A DNA stretch of 64,000 nucleotides from assembly GCA_000701945.1 (NCBI GenBank), contig KL370840.1, positions 186,001-250,000 on the forward strand, in the 5' to 3' direction. Under the pieces are notes generated by a model that was given only the letters and a program-made list of their open reading frames with translations, searched no databases and had not been told where the DNA came from. Position 1 is the first letter of the stretch. Each line of letters opens with the position of its first letter. This DNA comes from Anaerotruncus sp. MC2020. Lineage in GTDB: Bacteria; Bacillota; Clostridia; Oscillospirales; Ruminococcaceae. Below are positions 1 to 9,698 of the stretch, one piece after another. Both the position numbers and the translations under genes were made by a program.

Positions 1-9
1 GGCGAGACT

Positions 10-546
10 ATGAGTAAACATACAATACCTACGATAGAGACCGACCGCCTTATCCTGCGTCCTCTCACCGTTGACGATGCGGAGGAGGCATTCGGCTGGA
101 CAGGCGACGAGCGTGTTGCGAGATATATGCTGTGGTCAACTCACCATGACACCTCTGTTACAAGGGAGTGGCTCGACTCGCTCGAATACAACGATAAAGA
201 ATACGGCTGGGGATTTGTCCGCAAGTCCGACGGCAAGCTCATAGGCTCGGGCGGCATACGCTACCGCCCCGACGAGGACAGGTGGAGCTTCGGCTACAAT
301 ATCCGCTATGACTGCTGGAATATGGGCTATACCACCGAGGCTACCCTCGCGATGATGAGCTTCGTCCGCAAAGAGCACGGAGCACTGCGCTTCGTCGCAG
401 AGCACGCCGCTGATAATCCCGCATCGGGACGAGTTATCGAGAAGTGCGGACTGCACTACGTCCGCGACGGCGAATACACCAGCTTTGACGGCACAAAGAC
501 GTTCAAGTCGAAAATATACGAATCAGATGAAGGTGAAGAAAAATGA
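10..546 (+). CDS. GNAT family N-acetyltransferase (RimJ/RimL type)
   Basis: A 178-residue protein with the layout of the RimJ/RimL branch of acetyl-CoA-dependent N-acetyltransferases. It has an N-terminal ETDRLILRPLTVDDAEEAF segment, a central beta-sheet core, and a C-terminal NPASGRVIEKCGL motif that normally forms part of the acetyl-CoA pocket. Family members acetylate protein N-termini or small amines; the substrate cannot be told from sequence. The stop overlaps the next start (ATGA at 543-546), so it is translationally coupled to the Dabb gene. The start lies only 9 bases into the window, so its upstream region is not visible. Confidence 0.88.
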   Translation: MSKHTIPTIETDRLILRPLTVDDAEEAFGWTGDERVARYMLWSTHHDTSVTREWLDSLEYNDKEYGWGFVRKSDGKLIGSGGIRYRPDEDRWSFGYNIRYDCWNMGYTTEATLAMMSFVRKEHGALRFVAEHAADNPASGRVIEKCGLHYVRDGEYTSFDGTKTFKSKIYESDEGEEK

Positions 547-845
547 TAAAGCACATCGTAATGTTCAAGCTGAAGGCGGCTGACGGAAGAAGCGAGTACG
601 AGAACGCGCTCGAGGCACAGCGCCGCTTCGATAATGTCATAGCTAACGTCAAGGAGCTGAAAAGGGGAGAGATAGTCATCAACTCAAAGGACGCTCCCGC
701 GAGCAACTACACTATTTCACTGCTCTGCGACTTTGAGACGATAGACGACCTTAACGCCTATCAGGTACACCCCGCGCACGTTGAGTTCGGCAAGTTCATC
801 GGCACGGTAAAGACTGACCGCGCGTGCATTGACTACGAATACTGA
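543..845 (+). CDS. Dabb (stress-responsive alpha/beta barrel) domain protein
   Basis: A 100-residue protein that begins MIKHIVMFKLK and has the conserved HPAHVEFGKFI segment near residues 76-86, both typical of the Dabb family. These are small dimeric ferredoxin-like barrels found widely in bacteria and plants, with no single established role. It overlaps the preceding acetyltransferase by 4 nt and probably shares its transcript. Length matches the family. The biochemical function is unknown. Confidence 0.85.
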   Translation: MIKHIVMFKLKAADGRSEYENALEAQRRFDNVIANVKELKRGEIVINSKDAPASNYTISLLCDFETIDDLNAYQVHPAHVEFGKFIGTVKTDRACIDYEY

Positions 846-848
846 TAC

Positions 849-908
849 TGTAGGGGCTGATGCCCACATCATTCCGAAAGCGGGGCGATGTAGGCATCGC
901 CCCGTACA
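849..908. repeat. Intergenic palindromic element (REP/MITE-like)
   Basis: A roughly 60-nt imperfect palindrome between the Dabb gene and folC. The outer arms TGTAGGGGC...GCCCCGTACA enclose complementary GATGCC and GGCATC, and the right half contains a perfect inner hairpin (GGGGCGATG, loop TAGG, CATCGCCCC, 882-903). There is no U-tract, so it is not a usual terminator. A related GTAGGGGCGG palindrome lies after tyrS. Confidence 0.6.
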
Positions 909-923
909 CATTTTGGAGGAAAT

Positions 924-2180
924 ATGAACATCAACGAAGCAATGTCATTCATCAACAGCTACACAAAGTCAGGCGGCAGGATAACCGACCTCTCCCGCGC
1001 ACAGGAGCTCGCGGACAGTATCGGCAATCCCGAGAAGCGGCTGAGATTCGTGCATATTGCGGGAACGAACGGCAAGGGCTCGACCCTCGAGTACATCTCG
1101 AACGCGCTCATCATGTCGGGGTATAAGGTCGGACAGTTCACATCGCCGTTCATTCTCCGCTATAACGACCGTATCCGCATAAATGGCGAGGAGATAAGTG
1201 ACGAGGCTCTTGCAGAAATTGCGGAGCAGGTGAAGTCCCGCGTCAGCGACCGCCCCTACTCGCAGTTCGAGATAACCATGGCGATAGCGTTTCTGTGGTT
1301 CGAGCGCGAGAACTGCGACATCGTCATACTCGAGACGGGCATAGGCGGACTGCTTGACTGCACAAATGTGATACCGCCTCCGCTTCTGTCGGTGATTACA
1401 TCGATATCGCTCGACCACACGGCTCTGCTCGGCAATACGGTCGAGGAGATAGCCGCTCACAAGGCGGGCATAATCAAGGCGGGCTCGGCAGTGGTGCTCT
1501 CCGACGACAATGACGACAGCGTCAAGGCTCTCGTGAAGCAGACGGCGGAGCAGGTGGGGGCGGAGCTTGTCCCGCTCGAGCCCTGCAAGCCGCACACCGA
1601 CGGCGGACTTTACGCTCAGTTCATGTACCGCGGGATAAAGCTGACGCCCGCGATGATAGGTCTGCACCAGAAGTACAACGCGCAGACGGCGATAACGGCG
1701 TGCCTGTACCTGCGTGGCAAGGGCTTTGAGATAAGCGACGGTAACATCATCAGAATGGTCGAGACTACGCAAGTCCGTGCTCGTGTGCAGTACATCGACG
1801 GCGAGCCGCCCGTTATAGTCGACGGCGGACACAACCCCGCGGGAGTGAATATGCTCTCGCTGATGCTTATGTACCTGAGCACGCGGAATAAGCGCATCTA
1901 CACGGTCATGGGCATGGTTGACTCGAAGGACTATGCCGAGTGCGTGAAGATGATAGCTCGGCAGTCGGACAAGCTGTTCGCAGTGGACGGATTTGCGGGG
2001 AATGCCGTACCCGCCGAGACCATGCAGGACATCGCCTCATTCTACACGGACGCTGAGACGTCGACGCTCGCGGAGGCGATAGAGGCGGCAAAGGCGCTCG
2101 CACGGGAAAATGACGGAGTTGCGGTAGTCTGCGGGTCGCTGTATCTGGCGAGCGAGGCGCTGAAGCTGGTCGATTATTGA
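924..2180 (+). CDS. folC: Bifunctional folylpolyglutamate synthase / dihydrofolate synthase
   Basis: A 418-residue Mur-ligase-family enzyme that adds L-glutamate to dihydropteroate or reduced folates using ATP. The ATP-binding loop HIAGTNGKGST is at about residues 44-54. It is followed by the family segments TSPFILRYNDRIRINGEEI, ETGIGGLLDCTNV and SLDHTALLGNTVEEIAAHKAGIIK, and the C-terminal domain has DGGHNPAG. Length matches FolC. The start is set by a strong GGAGG seven bases upstream. It sits downstream of the palindromic element and is followed by a weak hairpin. With glyA, thyX and the cyclo-ligase in this window it belongs to folate metabolism. Confidence 0.95.
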   Translation: MNINEAMSFINSYTKSGGRITDLSRAQELADSIGNPEKRLRFVHIAGTNGKGSTLEYISNALIMSGYKVGQFTSPFILRYNDRIRINGEEISDEALAEIAEQVKSRVSDRPYSQFEITMAIAFLWFERENCDIVILETGIGGLLDCTNVIPPPLLSVITSISLDHTALLGNTVEEIAAHKAGIIKAGSAVVLSDDNDDSVKALVKQTAEQVGAELVPLEPCKPHTDGGLYAQFMYRGIKLTPAMIGLHQKYNAQTAITACLYLRGKGFEISDGNIIRMVETTQVRARVQYIDGEPPVIVDGGHNPAGVNMLSLMLMYLSTRNKRIYTVMGMVDSKDYAECVKMIARQSDKLFAVDGFAGNAVPAETMQDIASFYTDAETSTLAEAIEAAKALARENDGVAVVCGSLYLASEALKLVDY

Positions 2181-2201
2181 TTTGTGCAAAATGCACAAAT
2201 C
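2179..2201 (+). terminator. Weak hairpin after folC
   Basis: A perfect 9-bp inverted repeat (GATTTGTGC, 5-nt loop, GCACAAATC) starts in the folC stop codon and is followed by CGTTCTATTTT. The stem is AT-rich and the T-tract interrupted, so it may be a weak terminator. Confidence 0.4.
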
Positions 2202-2234
2202 GTTCTATTTTGCCGTTTAAAGTGAAAAGAGGAC

Positions 2235-2263
2235 TTGAAAATCCCTTTTGATAGTGGTATAAT
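2235..2263 (+). promoter_or_regulatory. SigA-type promoter for gdhA
   Basis: TTGAAA (2235-2240), 17-nt spacer, TATAAT (2258-2263), about 48 bases before the gdhA start. A strong AAAGGAGG ribosome-binding site follows. Confidence 0.75.
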
Positions 2264-2272
2264 TAATTTTGA

Positions 2273-3679
<1,407 letters not shown>

Positions 3680-3713
3680 TTAAACAGCAATAGAAAACAT
3701 ATGATATAGAAAG

Positions 3714-3741
3714 AGCCACCTGCATGAGCGGGTGGCTTTTT
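3714..3741 (+). terminator. Intrinsic terminator of gdhA
   Basis: A 10-bp stem (AGCCACCTGC / GCGGGTGGCT, loop ATGA) followed by TTTT. The complementary strand also ends in a T-run, so it may work in both directions. Confidence 0.85.
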
Positions 3742-3750
3742 CATGAATTA

Positions 3751-3873
3751 AAAAGGACAGGAAAAGGGTGCCCCCTTTGGCGAATTCGCAGGTTACTAAA
3801 TATGAACCGTAAGTTTACGGCTCGGTATCCCGCTTTTTCCGTTAAGAGAAGCAGCCTAAAGCCCTGTCCTTTT
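3751..3873 (-). ncRNA. Unidentified multi-hairpin structured element between gdhA and pfkA
   Basis: About 123 nt closed by a perfect 11-bp stem (AAAAGGACAGG at 3751-3761 with CCTGTCCTTTT at 3863-3873). Inside are AAAGGG/CCCTTT with a 4-nt loop, the palindrome GCGAATTCGC, and a hairpin around CCGTAAGTTTACGG (3807-3820). The minus strand is preferred because it ends in six T after the closing stem, against four on the plus strand, and because pfkA reads into it with its stop only 8 nt away. It could be a pfkA 3'-UTR structure, a processed small RNA or an independent RNA. No known family was recognised; it lacks the SRP GGAAG loop. Confidence 0.4.
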
Positions 3874-3880
3874 GTATTTA

Positions 3881-4963
3881 TCAGTCTCCGAACGACACAC
3901 CGATGTCGCGCGCCGCGATAACGAGGTGGTTCTCGGTATCGACGAACTTCGTCTTGCCTGCGATATCAGCGAGCTTGTTGGAGGTGATCTTGTTGCCTAT
4001 CTTGGCAACAGTCCTGCCGTACTTCTCCTGCGCGATGAGGTAAGCCGCGTGTACACCGAACTGCGTCGAGAGGATACGGTCATATGCGCTCGGAGCTCCG
4101 CCGCGGAGCATATGTCCGGGCACGCAGACTCTCGCCTCAATGCCTGTGTTCTCCTGTATCTGAGCGGCGATTCGACCTGTAGCAGTGATGATGCCTGCTT
4201 CAGCACGCTTCTTTGCGCGCTCCTTCTTCTTGAGCTTAGCCTCCGCAACGTCGAACGCGCCCTCTGCAACAGCGAGGATAGAGAAGGTCTTGCCCGAAGC
4301 ACTTCTTGCCATGACCGCCTCGCAGACCTTGTCGATGTCGTAGGGTATCTCGGGGATAATGATGATGTCAGCTCCGCCTGCGATGCCCGCATTGAGCGTG
4401 AGCCAGCCCGCCTTGTTGCCCATTATCTCGCAGACGAGAATGCGGCTGTGGCTTGCGGCTGTAGTATGGAGTCTGTCGATGACGTCGGTCGCGATGTCAA
4501 CAGCCGTATGGAAGCCGAAGGTAACGTCCGTGCCGTAGATGTCGTTGTCGATAGTCTTGGGCAGACCGATAACGTTCAGACCCTCGTCCGAGAGGAGCTT
4601 CGAGGTCTTGTGCGTGCCGTTGCCGCCGAGAGTGAGCAGACAGTCGAGCTTCTGCTTTTTGTAGGTGTCCTTCATGTTCTTGACCTTGTCGACGTTGTCC
4701 TCGCCGATGACCTGCATCATCTTGAACGGCTGACGCTTAGTGCCGAAGATAGTACCGCCCTGAGTGAGGATTCCAGAGAAGGAGGCAGGGGACATATCCT
4801 TGCAGAGATTGTTGATGAGTCCGTAATAGCCGTTGGAAATGCCGACTATCTCGACGTTGTCCTCGCCGAAGCGCTCGTAGCAAGCCTTTGCCACGCCTCT
4901 TATAGTAGCGTTCAGTCCGGGACAGTCGCCGCCGCTTGTGAGAATGCCGATTCGTCTTTTCAT
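3881..4963 (-). CDS. pfkA: 6-phosphofructokinase
   Basis: A 360-residue phosphofructokinase that phosphorylates fructose 6-phosphate in glycolysis. It has the N-terminal TSGGDCPGLNATIRG, the phosphoryl-donor segment LTLGGNGTHKTS, the catalytic PKTIDNDI and the MGNKAGWL substrate loop. The donor motif reads GGNGT rather than the usual GGDGS of ATP enzymes or GGDDT of pyrophosphate enzymes. PKTIDND has the lysine more typical of pyrophosphate-using or mixed-group enzymes, so donor specificity is uncertain. The start follows GGAGG by 9 nt. It lies 38 nt downstream of the EAL gene with no clear promoter between, so the two may be co-transcribed. Confidence 0.92.
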   Translation of the reverse strand: MKRRIGILTSGGDCPGLNATIRGVAKACYERFGEDNVEIVGISNGYYGLINNLCKDMSPASFSGILTQGGTIFGTKRQPFKMMQVIGEDNVDKVKNMKDTYKKQKLDCLLTLGGNGTHKTSKLLSDEGLNVIGLPKTIDNDIYGTDVTFGFHTAVDIATDVIDRLHTTAASHSRILVCEIMGNKAGWLTLNAGIAGGADIIIIPEIPYDIDKVCEAVMARSASGKTFSILAVAEGAFDVAEAKLKKKERAKKRAEAGIITATGRIAAQIQENTGIEARVCVPGHMLRGGAPSAYDRILSTQFGVHAAYLIAQEKYGRTVAKIGNKITSNKLADIAGKTKFVDTENHLVIAARDIGVSFGD

Positions 4964-5001
4964 AATTTCATACCTCCGTTATTATATAAATGTGCTTTGT
5001 A

Positions 5002-7230
5002 TCAGTAGTGAACGCCTGAATTATGCTCGAAGAACTCCTCCATTTTGCTTGCGGGCATTGGCTTTCCGTATAGGTAGCCCTGACCGTAGTCACAGCCTGC
5101 CTGACGGAGGATATCCTCCTGACCGGTGTTCTCGATGCCCTCGGCGATAGTCTCGATGCGCTTGGATTTAGCGATACGTATTACCGCAGAGACTATCTCA
5201 TACGCGATGTTGTCGTGCTGTATGTCGGTGATGAAGGAGCGGTCGAGCTTGAGCAGAGTTATCGGGAGAATTTGCAGATAGCTCAGTGACGAGTAGCCAG
5301 TGCCGAAGTCGTCCATAGCGAGCTTGACGCCGAGGTCGCGGAGCTTGTTCATCTGAGCGACAGCGAAGTCGATGTCGCTGAGTGCGAGTGTCTCGGTGAG
5401 CTCGACCTCGAGCCACTGCGGGTCAAGTCCTGACATAGCGAGCGCGTCGAGGACTTTTTCCTTCAGGTCGTTCTGATAGAAGTCGGTCGAGGTGAAGTTG
5501 ATGGACATGACGATATTGGGGTAGCCCATTTTCTGCCACAGCTTATTCTGGCGGCAGCCCTCGTTGAGCACGAATTCGCTTATCTTGCCGATGAGGTGCG
5601 AGCTCTCGGCGATAGGAACGAAGGAGTCGGGCTTGATGACAGTGCCGTCGGGCTTTATCCAGCGGATAAGCGCCTCAACGCCCATAATCTTGCCTGTTTT
5701 GAGGTCTATCTTAGGCTGATAGTATAGCTGGAGCTCGTTGTGGTCGATAGCGAGAGCGAGCGATTTTTCGAGCTCGGTGTTGCCGATGATGGAGTCGTGC
5801 ATACTCGGCTCATAGCCGTAGATGCTGCTGTTGTTGGCGTCGCCTGATTTGAGTGCGAACTCCGCGTGCTCCATGACGTCGAGGAAGGAGTTTCCGTCGT
5901 CGGGGAGCTTGGAATAACCCGCAGAGCAGCTGAGATTGATAGCGGCGAAGTCGTCGACAGCGAGCTTTGCGAACTCGTCCTGAATGGTCTTGGCGGTACG
6001 TATCGGGAGCTCGTCGTCGCCGTAGTCACGGAGCACGAGTGCGAAGTTATCGCCGCTGATACGTGCTGCGAGACCGCCTGGTGTCACGAATTTATAGAGA
6101 ATATGCGCGAAATTTTTGAGGATGTAGTTACCGTTTGAGTAGCCGCAGGTATCGTTGATGATATGGAAGCGGTCTATATCGAGGACGATTATCCAGTAGG
6201 AGTAGTCGAGCAGCTGACTGCACTCATAGGTCTTCTGACCGATATCCATGAGCTTGTTGCGGTTTGCGATTTCGGTGACCTCGTCGATGTAAGCGAGACG
6301 CTCAATGAGGATGTCCTTCTCGTGCTCCTGAGTGATGTCGAGTAGCGCGCCGCCGAAAATCGAAAGCTCATTGGCATTTGCCTCTATTGATTTGTAGCGG
6401 AACGAATACCAGCGATAAGCCGAGCCGTTGAGGGACTTTATTCGCAGCTCTGCATTCTGCACCTCGGAGTTGTACACCTCTCCGGACTTGACCGCCCTGT
6501 CGAACTGAAGCCTGTCATTCGGGTGAATGAGCGAGCGGAGCGTACCGACGTCAATACTGCTCGCAGTCAGACCGAGCGCCTCCATAGCGATAGAGGAGAC
6601 GATGAACTTCTTGCGGTCGGTAGTCATGATAACGCCGATTTCGGCGAGGTCCATTGATGTATTGAAGAAGTCGTTTGCGCTGTCGAGGTTGACCTGCATC
6701 TTCTTCATTTCGGTGAGGTTGAAGCCCGTGCTGAGAAAAACGCAGTTCTTTTTGCGCTTCTTTACGACAGATGTGCTCCATGCGATAGATATGAGCTTGT
6801 CCTCTGCGGTGAGGAAGTGCGCCTCATGCGAGCCTCTTTCGGCTATCTGTTTGAAGCTCTCGTCTGAGAGGTCGGGAAGCTCGAATGCCTTTTTGAGCAT
6901 TTCCTTCTCGTTGTATTTACTGCCCTGTATACCGAGCAGGTCTCGGATACGCTTGTTCATCGCGACGTATGAGAAGTCGTCAGTCCATATGATTATCTCG
7001 GTATTGAGCGACTCTGTTATTTTCGCGAAGTCTTCGGCGTCGACGGAGGTCTTGAGCTTGCCGTACATCTTGCTTATGAGATATACAATAATAGAAAGGA
7101 ATATGATAGTCGCCAGATAGATGATGATGACGGCGAGTGTCTGCTCGGGACGCATGAAAGCATAGAAAACGACCAGTGCCGTAGCCAGTGCGATGACTAT
7201 AGACGCCGCAAGAGGGTTGCCTGACTTCAA
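5002..7230 (-). CDS. Membrane GGDEF/EAL protein, probably a cyclic-di-GMP phosphodiesterase
   Basis: A 742-residue protein with two N-terminal membrane segments (about 8-26 and 33-53), two PAS-like regions (about 75-180 and 190-300), a GGDEF domain (about 310-470) and an EAL domain (about 485-735). The cyclase signature reads SGDNF (392-396) instead of GGDEF, so cyclase activity is probably lost. The EAL domain keeps EAL (519-521), the ELTE segment, DDFGTGYSSL and EGIE, so hydrolysis of cyclic-di-GMP is likely. Degenerate GGDEF domains often act as GTP sensors. A perfect consensus promoter lies upstream and pfkA follows closely. Confidence 0.92.
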   Translation of the reverse strand: MKSGNPLAASIVIALATALVVFYAFMRPEQTLAVIIIYLATIIFLSIIVYLISKMYGKLKTSVDAEDFAKITESLNTEIIIWTDDFSYVAMNKRIRDLLGIQGSKYNEKEMLKKAFELPDLSDESFKQIAERGSHEAHFLTAEDKLISIAWSTSVVKKRKKNCVFLSTGFNLTEMKKMQVNLDSANDFFNTSMDLAEIGVIMTTDRKKFIVSSIAMEALGLTASSIDVGTLRSLIHPNDRLQFDRAVKSGEVYNSEVQNAELRIKSLNGSAYRWYSFRYKSIEANANELSIFGGALLDITQEHEKDILIERLAYIDEVTEIANRNKLMDIGQKTYECSQLLDYSYWIIVLDIDRFHIINDTCGYSNGNYILKNFAHILYKFVTPGGLAARISGDNFALVLRDYGDDELPIRTAKTIQDEFAKLAVDDFAAINLSCSAGYSKLPDDGNSFLDVMEHAEFALKSGDANNSSIYGYEPSMHDSIIGNTELEKSLALAIDHNELQLYYQPKIDLKTGKIMGVEALIRWIKPDGTVIKPDSFVPIAESSHLIGKISEFVLNEGCRQNKLWQKMGYPNIVMSINFTSTDFYQNDLKEKVLDALAMSGLDPQWLEVELTETLALSDIDFAVAQMNKLRDLGVKLAMDDFGTGYSSLSYLQILPITLLKLDRSFITDIQHDNIAYEIVSAVIRIAKSKRIETIAEGIENTGQEDILRQAGCDYGQGYLYGKPMPASKMEEFFEHNSGVHY

Positions 7231-7284
7231 AGACTATCACTCCTTTCATTGTAATAATGTGCATAGATATTCCCAGTTGTTTTT

Positions 7285-7313
7285 ATTATAGCAAAATTTC
7301 ACTAAAATGTCAA
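7285..7313 (-). promoter_or_regulatory. Consensus SigA promoter for the GGDEF/EAL gene
   Basis: On the minus strand: TTGACA (7313-7308), 17-nt spacer, TATAAT (7290-7285). Both hexamers match the consensus exactly. It lies about 55 nt upstream of the start. Confidence 0.85.
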
Positions 7314-7427
7314 TCGTTTTTTTGCTATTACGATACATCTTTTATAAAATTATATCCCGCTAACATAAGAATATCACAGTATTTACACTTTTCCGCTTTA
7401 TAATAACAAAAGAAGCAGCCTGTGCAG

Positions 7428-7456
7428 TTGCTTTTTTCACGCATCGGTGTTATAAT
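7428..7456 (+). promoter_or_regulatory. SigA promoter for the two-component system
   Basis: TTGCTT (7428-7433), 17-nt spacer, TATAAT (7451-7456), 32 nt before the response-regulator start, which has a GGAGGG ribosome-binding site. Confidence 0.75.
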
Positions 7457-7488
7457 AAACATATATCTGATAAAACGGAGGGAAAGCT

Positions 7489-8166
7489 ATGCCACATATC
7501 CTTATAGTTGACGACGAGGTCAATATCCGCAAGGTAGTACGCGAGTACGCCGAGTTCGAGGGATACGAGATAACCGAAGCCGAAAACGGCATGGAAGCGG
7601 TCAGTCTCTGTCACGAGAACGACTACGACCTCATAATAATGGACGTAATGATGCCGCGCCTTGACGGCTATTCAGCCTGCAAGGAGATACACAAGACGAA
7701 GAATATCCCCGTAATCATGCTTTCGGCGAGGGGAGAGGAGTACGACAAGCTGTTCGGCTTTGAGATAGGCGTAGACGACTACGTAGTCAAGCCCTTCTCG
7801 CCCAAGGAGCTCATGGCACGCGTGAAGGTCGCGCTCAAGCGCAGCAAGCCGTCGTCCGACCCGAATCAGATAGACAAGTTCGTCTTTGAAGGGCTCGAGG
7901 TCGACATAGCAGGCAGAGAGGTCTATGTCAACGGACAGAAGGCGTCGATGACTCCCAAGGAGTACGACCTGCTCTTTTATCTTGTCCGCAACAAGAACAT
8001 CGCTCTCTCCCGCGACCAGCTGCTCGAGGAGGTATGGGGCTACGACTTCTTCGGCGATGACAGAACTGTTGACACGCATATAAAAATGCTGCGAAACAGT
8101 CTCGGCGAGTACAGAAAGTTCATCGTTACCCTGAGAGGAATGGGATATAAGTTTGAAGCTGATTAA
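7489..8166 (+). CDS. OmpR/PhoB-family response regulator
   Basis: A 225-residue transcription factor of a two-component system. The N-terminal receiver domain (1-120) has the acidic pair DDE near the start, the phosphoacceptor Asp52 in LIIMDVMMPR, the conserved Ser/Thr position in MLSARGEEYD and the lysine in YVVKPFSPKEL. The C-terminal winged-helix DNA-binding domain (about 128-223) has LTPKEYDLL-like and DDRTVDTHIKMLRN elements. It overlaps the histidine kinase gene by 14 nt, so the two are translationally coupled. The regulated genes cannot be deduced; no recognisable resistance or phosphate genes flank the pair. Confidence 0.95.
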   Translation: MPHILIVDDEVNIRKVVREYAEFEGYEITEAENGMEAVSLCHENDYDLIIMDVMMPRLDGYSACKEIHKTKNIPVIMLSARGEEYDKLFGFEIGVDDYVVKPFSPKELMARVKVALKRSKPSSDPNQIDKFVFEGLEVDIAGREVYVNGQKASMTPKEYDLLFYLVRNKNIALSRDQLLEEVWGYDFFGDDRTVDTHIKMLRNSLGEYRKFIVTLRGMGYKFEAD

Positions 8167-9610
8167 GAAGATACGCTGTGTTTTCGGTCGTATACCGCTG
8201 AAATTCAGCATATGGCTGTATTTTCTCGGATTCACCTTTCTTGTTTTCCTGCTGCTCTGGCTGTTCCAGATACTCTTTCTCGAGAAGTTCTACTCGCAGT
8301 CAAAGCTGAAGGATGTCGAAAAATCGGCAAATGCGATAGTTGCCTCCTACAACACTGACGCTGCGTCAGAGTTCAGCAACAAACTTACAAAGATAGCGTC
8401 CGAGAATGACCTGTGTATCGAGGTCACGGACAGGTTCGGGCGCTCTATCTACACCAAGGAATACTCGGTCACGTGTATAATCCACGGACGCGAAAACAGC
8501 ACCTACGAATATCAGCGCCGTATAACCGAGAACGGCAATCAGCCGATATGGCTGAAGGTCAATAATCCGCGCAACAACGTATCTACGGTGCTTTATGGCT
8601 GTGTGCTCGGTCCGAGCGACAATCCGAACGGCTATCTGCTGATAAATACGACGCTCGTGCCTGTCGGCTCGACGGTCACGATAATAAAGCGCCAGCTGAT
8701 GATAATCACGGTGATACTGCTCATATTCGCGTTTTTTATCTCGTTGTATATGTCGAAGAGAATAGCCAAGCCTATCGACAGCATAACCGAAGCCGCGGAG
8801 AATCTTGCGAAGGGCAACTTTGATACCAAGTTCGACGGCAGAGGATACCTCGAGGTAAGAAAGCTCGCCGAGACGCTTACCTACGCAGAGAACGAGCTCT
8901 CGCGCGTCGATACCATGCAGCGCGACCTCATCGCGAATGTGTCGCACGACCTGCGGACTCCACTGACTATGCTGAAAGCCTATGCGGAAATGATACGCGA
9001 CCTTTCGGGAGATAATCCCGTCAAGCGCAACGAGCACCTTGAGATAATCATCAACGAGACGGACAGGCTCTCGCTCATGGTAAACGATATCCTTGACCTT
9101 TCAAAGCTCGAGAGCGGCAGACAGAAGCTCACGCCGTCGGAGTTCCTCATACGCGAGAAGCTCGCCGAGATAATCGGCAGATTCAAGGGCATATCCGAGA
9201 AAATGGGCTACAGTATCCACTTTGAGCCTGACGAGGAGAAGCTCGTCTGCTGCGACGTAGTGAAGATAGAGCAGGTGATATACAACCTCATCAACAACGC
9301 TATCAACTACACGGGCGAGGATAAGCAGGTCTATGTTCGGCAGAAGAACGAGCCGAACGGCATTGTCATAGAAGTCAGGGACACGGGCGACGGCATCGAG
9401 GAGGAGAAGATAAAGCTCATCTTCGACAAGTATTACCGCTCTGAGAACCACAAGCGCGAGGTCGTAGGCACGGGACTCGGGCTCTCGATAGTGAAGGCGG
9501 TGCTGAAGCTGCACAATTACGACTACGGCGTGCGCAGCAAGCTCGGAGAGGGCTCGGTATTCTGGTTCAGGATAAGTGCGCGCGACGTTAAAGATGTAGA
9601 AGATGTATAA
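8153..9610 (+). CDS. Sensor histidine kinase (HAMP, HisKA, HATPase)
   Basis: A 485-residue membrane kinase paired with the upstream regulator. Transmembrane helices at about 18-42 and 180-201 flank an extracellular sensor region of about 135 residues. A HAMP linker (SKRIAKPIDSITEAAENLAKG) follows, then the dimerisation domain with phosphoacceptor His265 in NVSHDLRTPLTM. The ATP-binding domain has an N box (NLINNAINYTG), DTGDGIEEE and GTGLGLSIVKAV. All catalytic motifs are intact. The external sensor region carries no domain I recognise, so the signal is unknown. Confidence 0.95.
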   Translation: MKLIKKIRCVFGRIPLKFSIWLYFLGFTFLVFLLLWLFQILFLEKFYSQSKLKDVEKSANAIVASYNTDAASEFSNKLTKIASENDLCIEVTDRFGRSIYTKEYSVTCIIHGRENSTYEYQRRITENGNQPIWLKVNNPRNNVSTVLYGCVLGPSDNPNGYLLINTTLVPVGSTVTIIKRQLMIITVILLIFAFFISLYMSKRIAKPIDSITEAAENLAKGNFDTKFDGRGYLEVRKLAETLTYAENELSRVDTMQRDLIANVSHDLRTPLTMLKAYAEMIRDLSGDNPVKRNEHLEIIINETDRLSLMVNDILDLSKLESGRQKLTPSEFLIREKLAEIIGRFKGISEKMGYSIHFEPDEEKLVCCDVVKIEQVIYNLINNAINYTGEDKQVYVRQKNEPNGIVIEVRDTGDGIEEEKIKLIFDKYYRSENHKREVVGTGLGLSIVKAVLKLHNYDYGVRSKLGEGSVFWFRISARDVKDVEDV

Positions 9611-9663
9611 CTATAGCGGAGATGTGTTGACTATTTTTGGAGTTCACACGAACGCTTTTCTAC

Positions 9664-9692
9664 TTGATTTGTTCACATTTTTCTGATATAAT
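9664..9692 (+). promoter_or_regulatory. SigA promoter of the small-RNA candidate upstream of GH5
   Basis: TTGATT (9664-9669), 17-nt spacer, TATAAT (9687-9692). The first downstream coding start is almost 300 nt away, beyond both a terminator and a second promoter, so this promoter seems to serve the short RNA at 9699-9816. Confidence 0.7.
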
Positions 9693-9698
9693 ATTATC

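Noticed and set aside
3751..3873. SRP (4.5S) RNA for the gdhA-pfkA element
   Set aside because: It contains AGAAGCAGCC, which recalls the SRP apical region, but the GGAA-capped loop and paired internal loops are absent.
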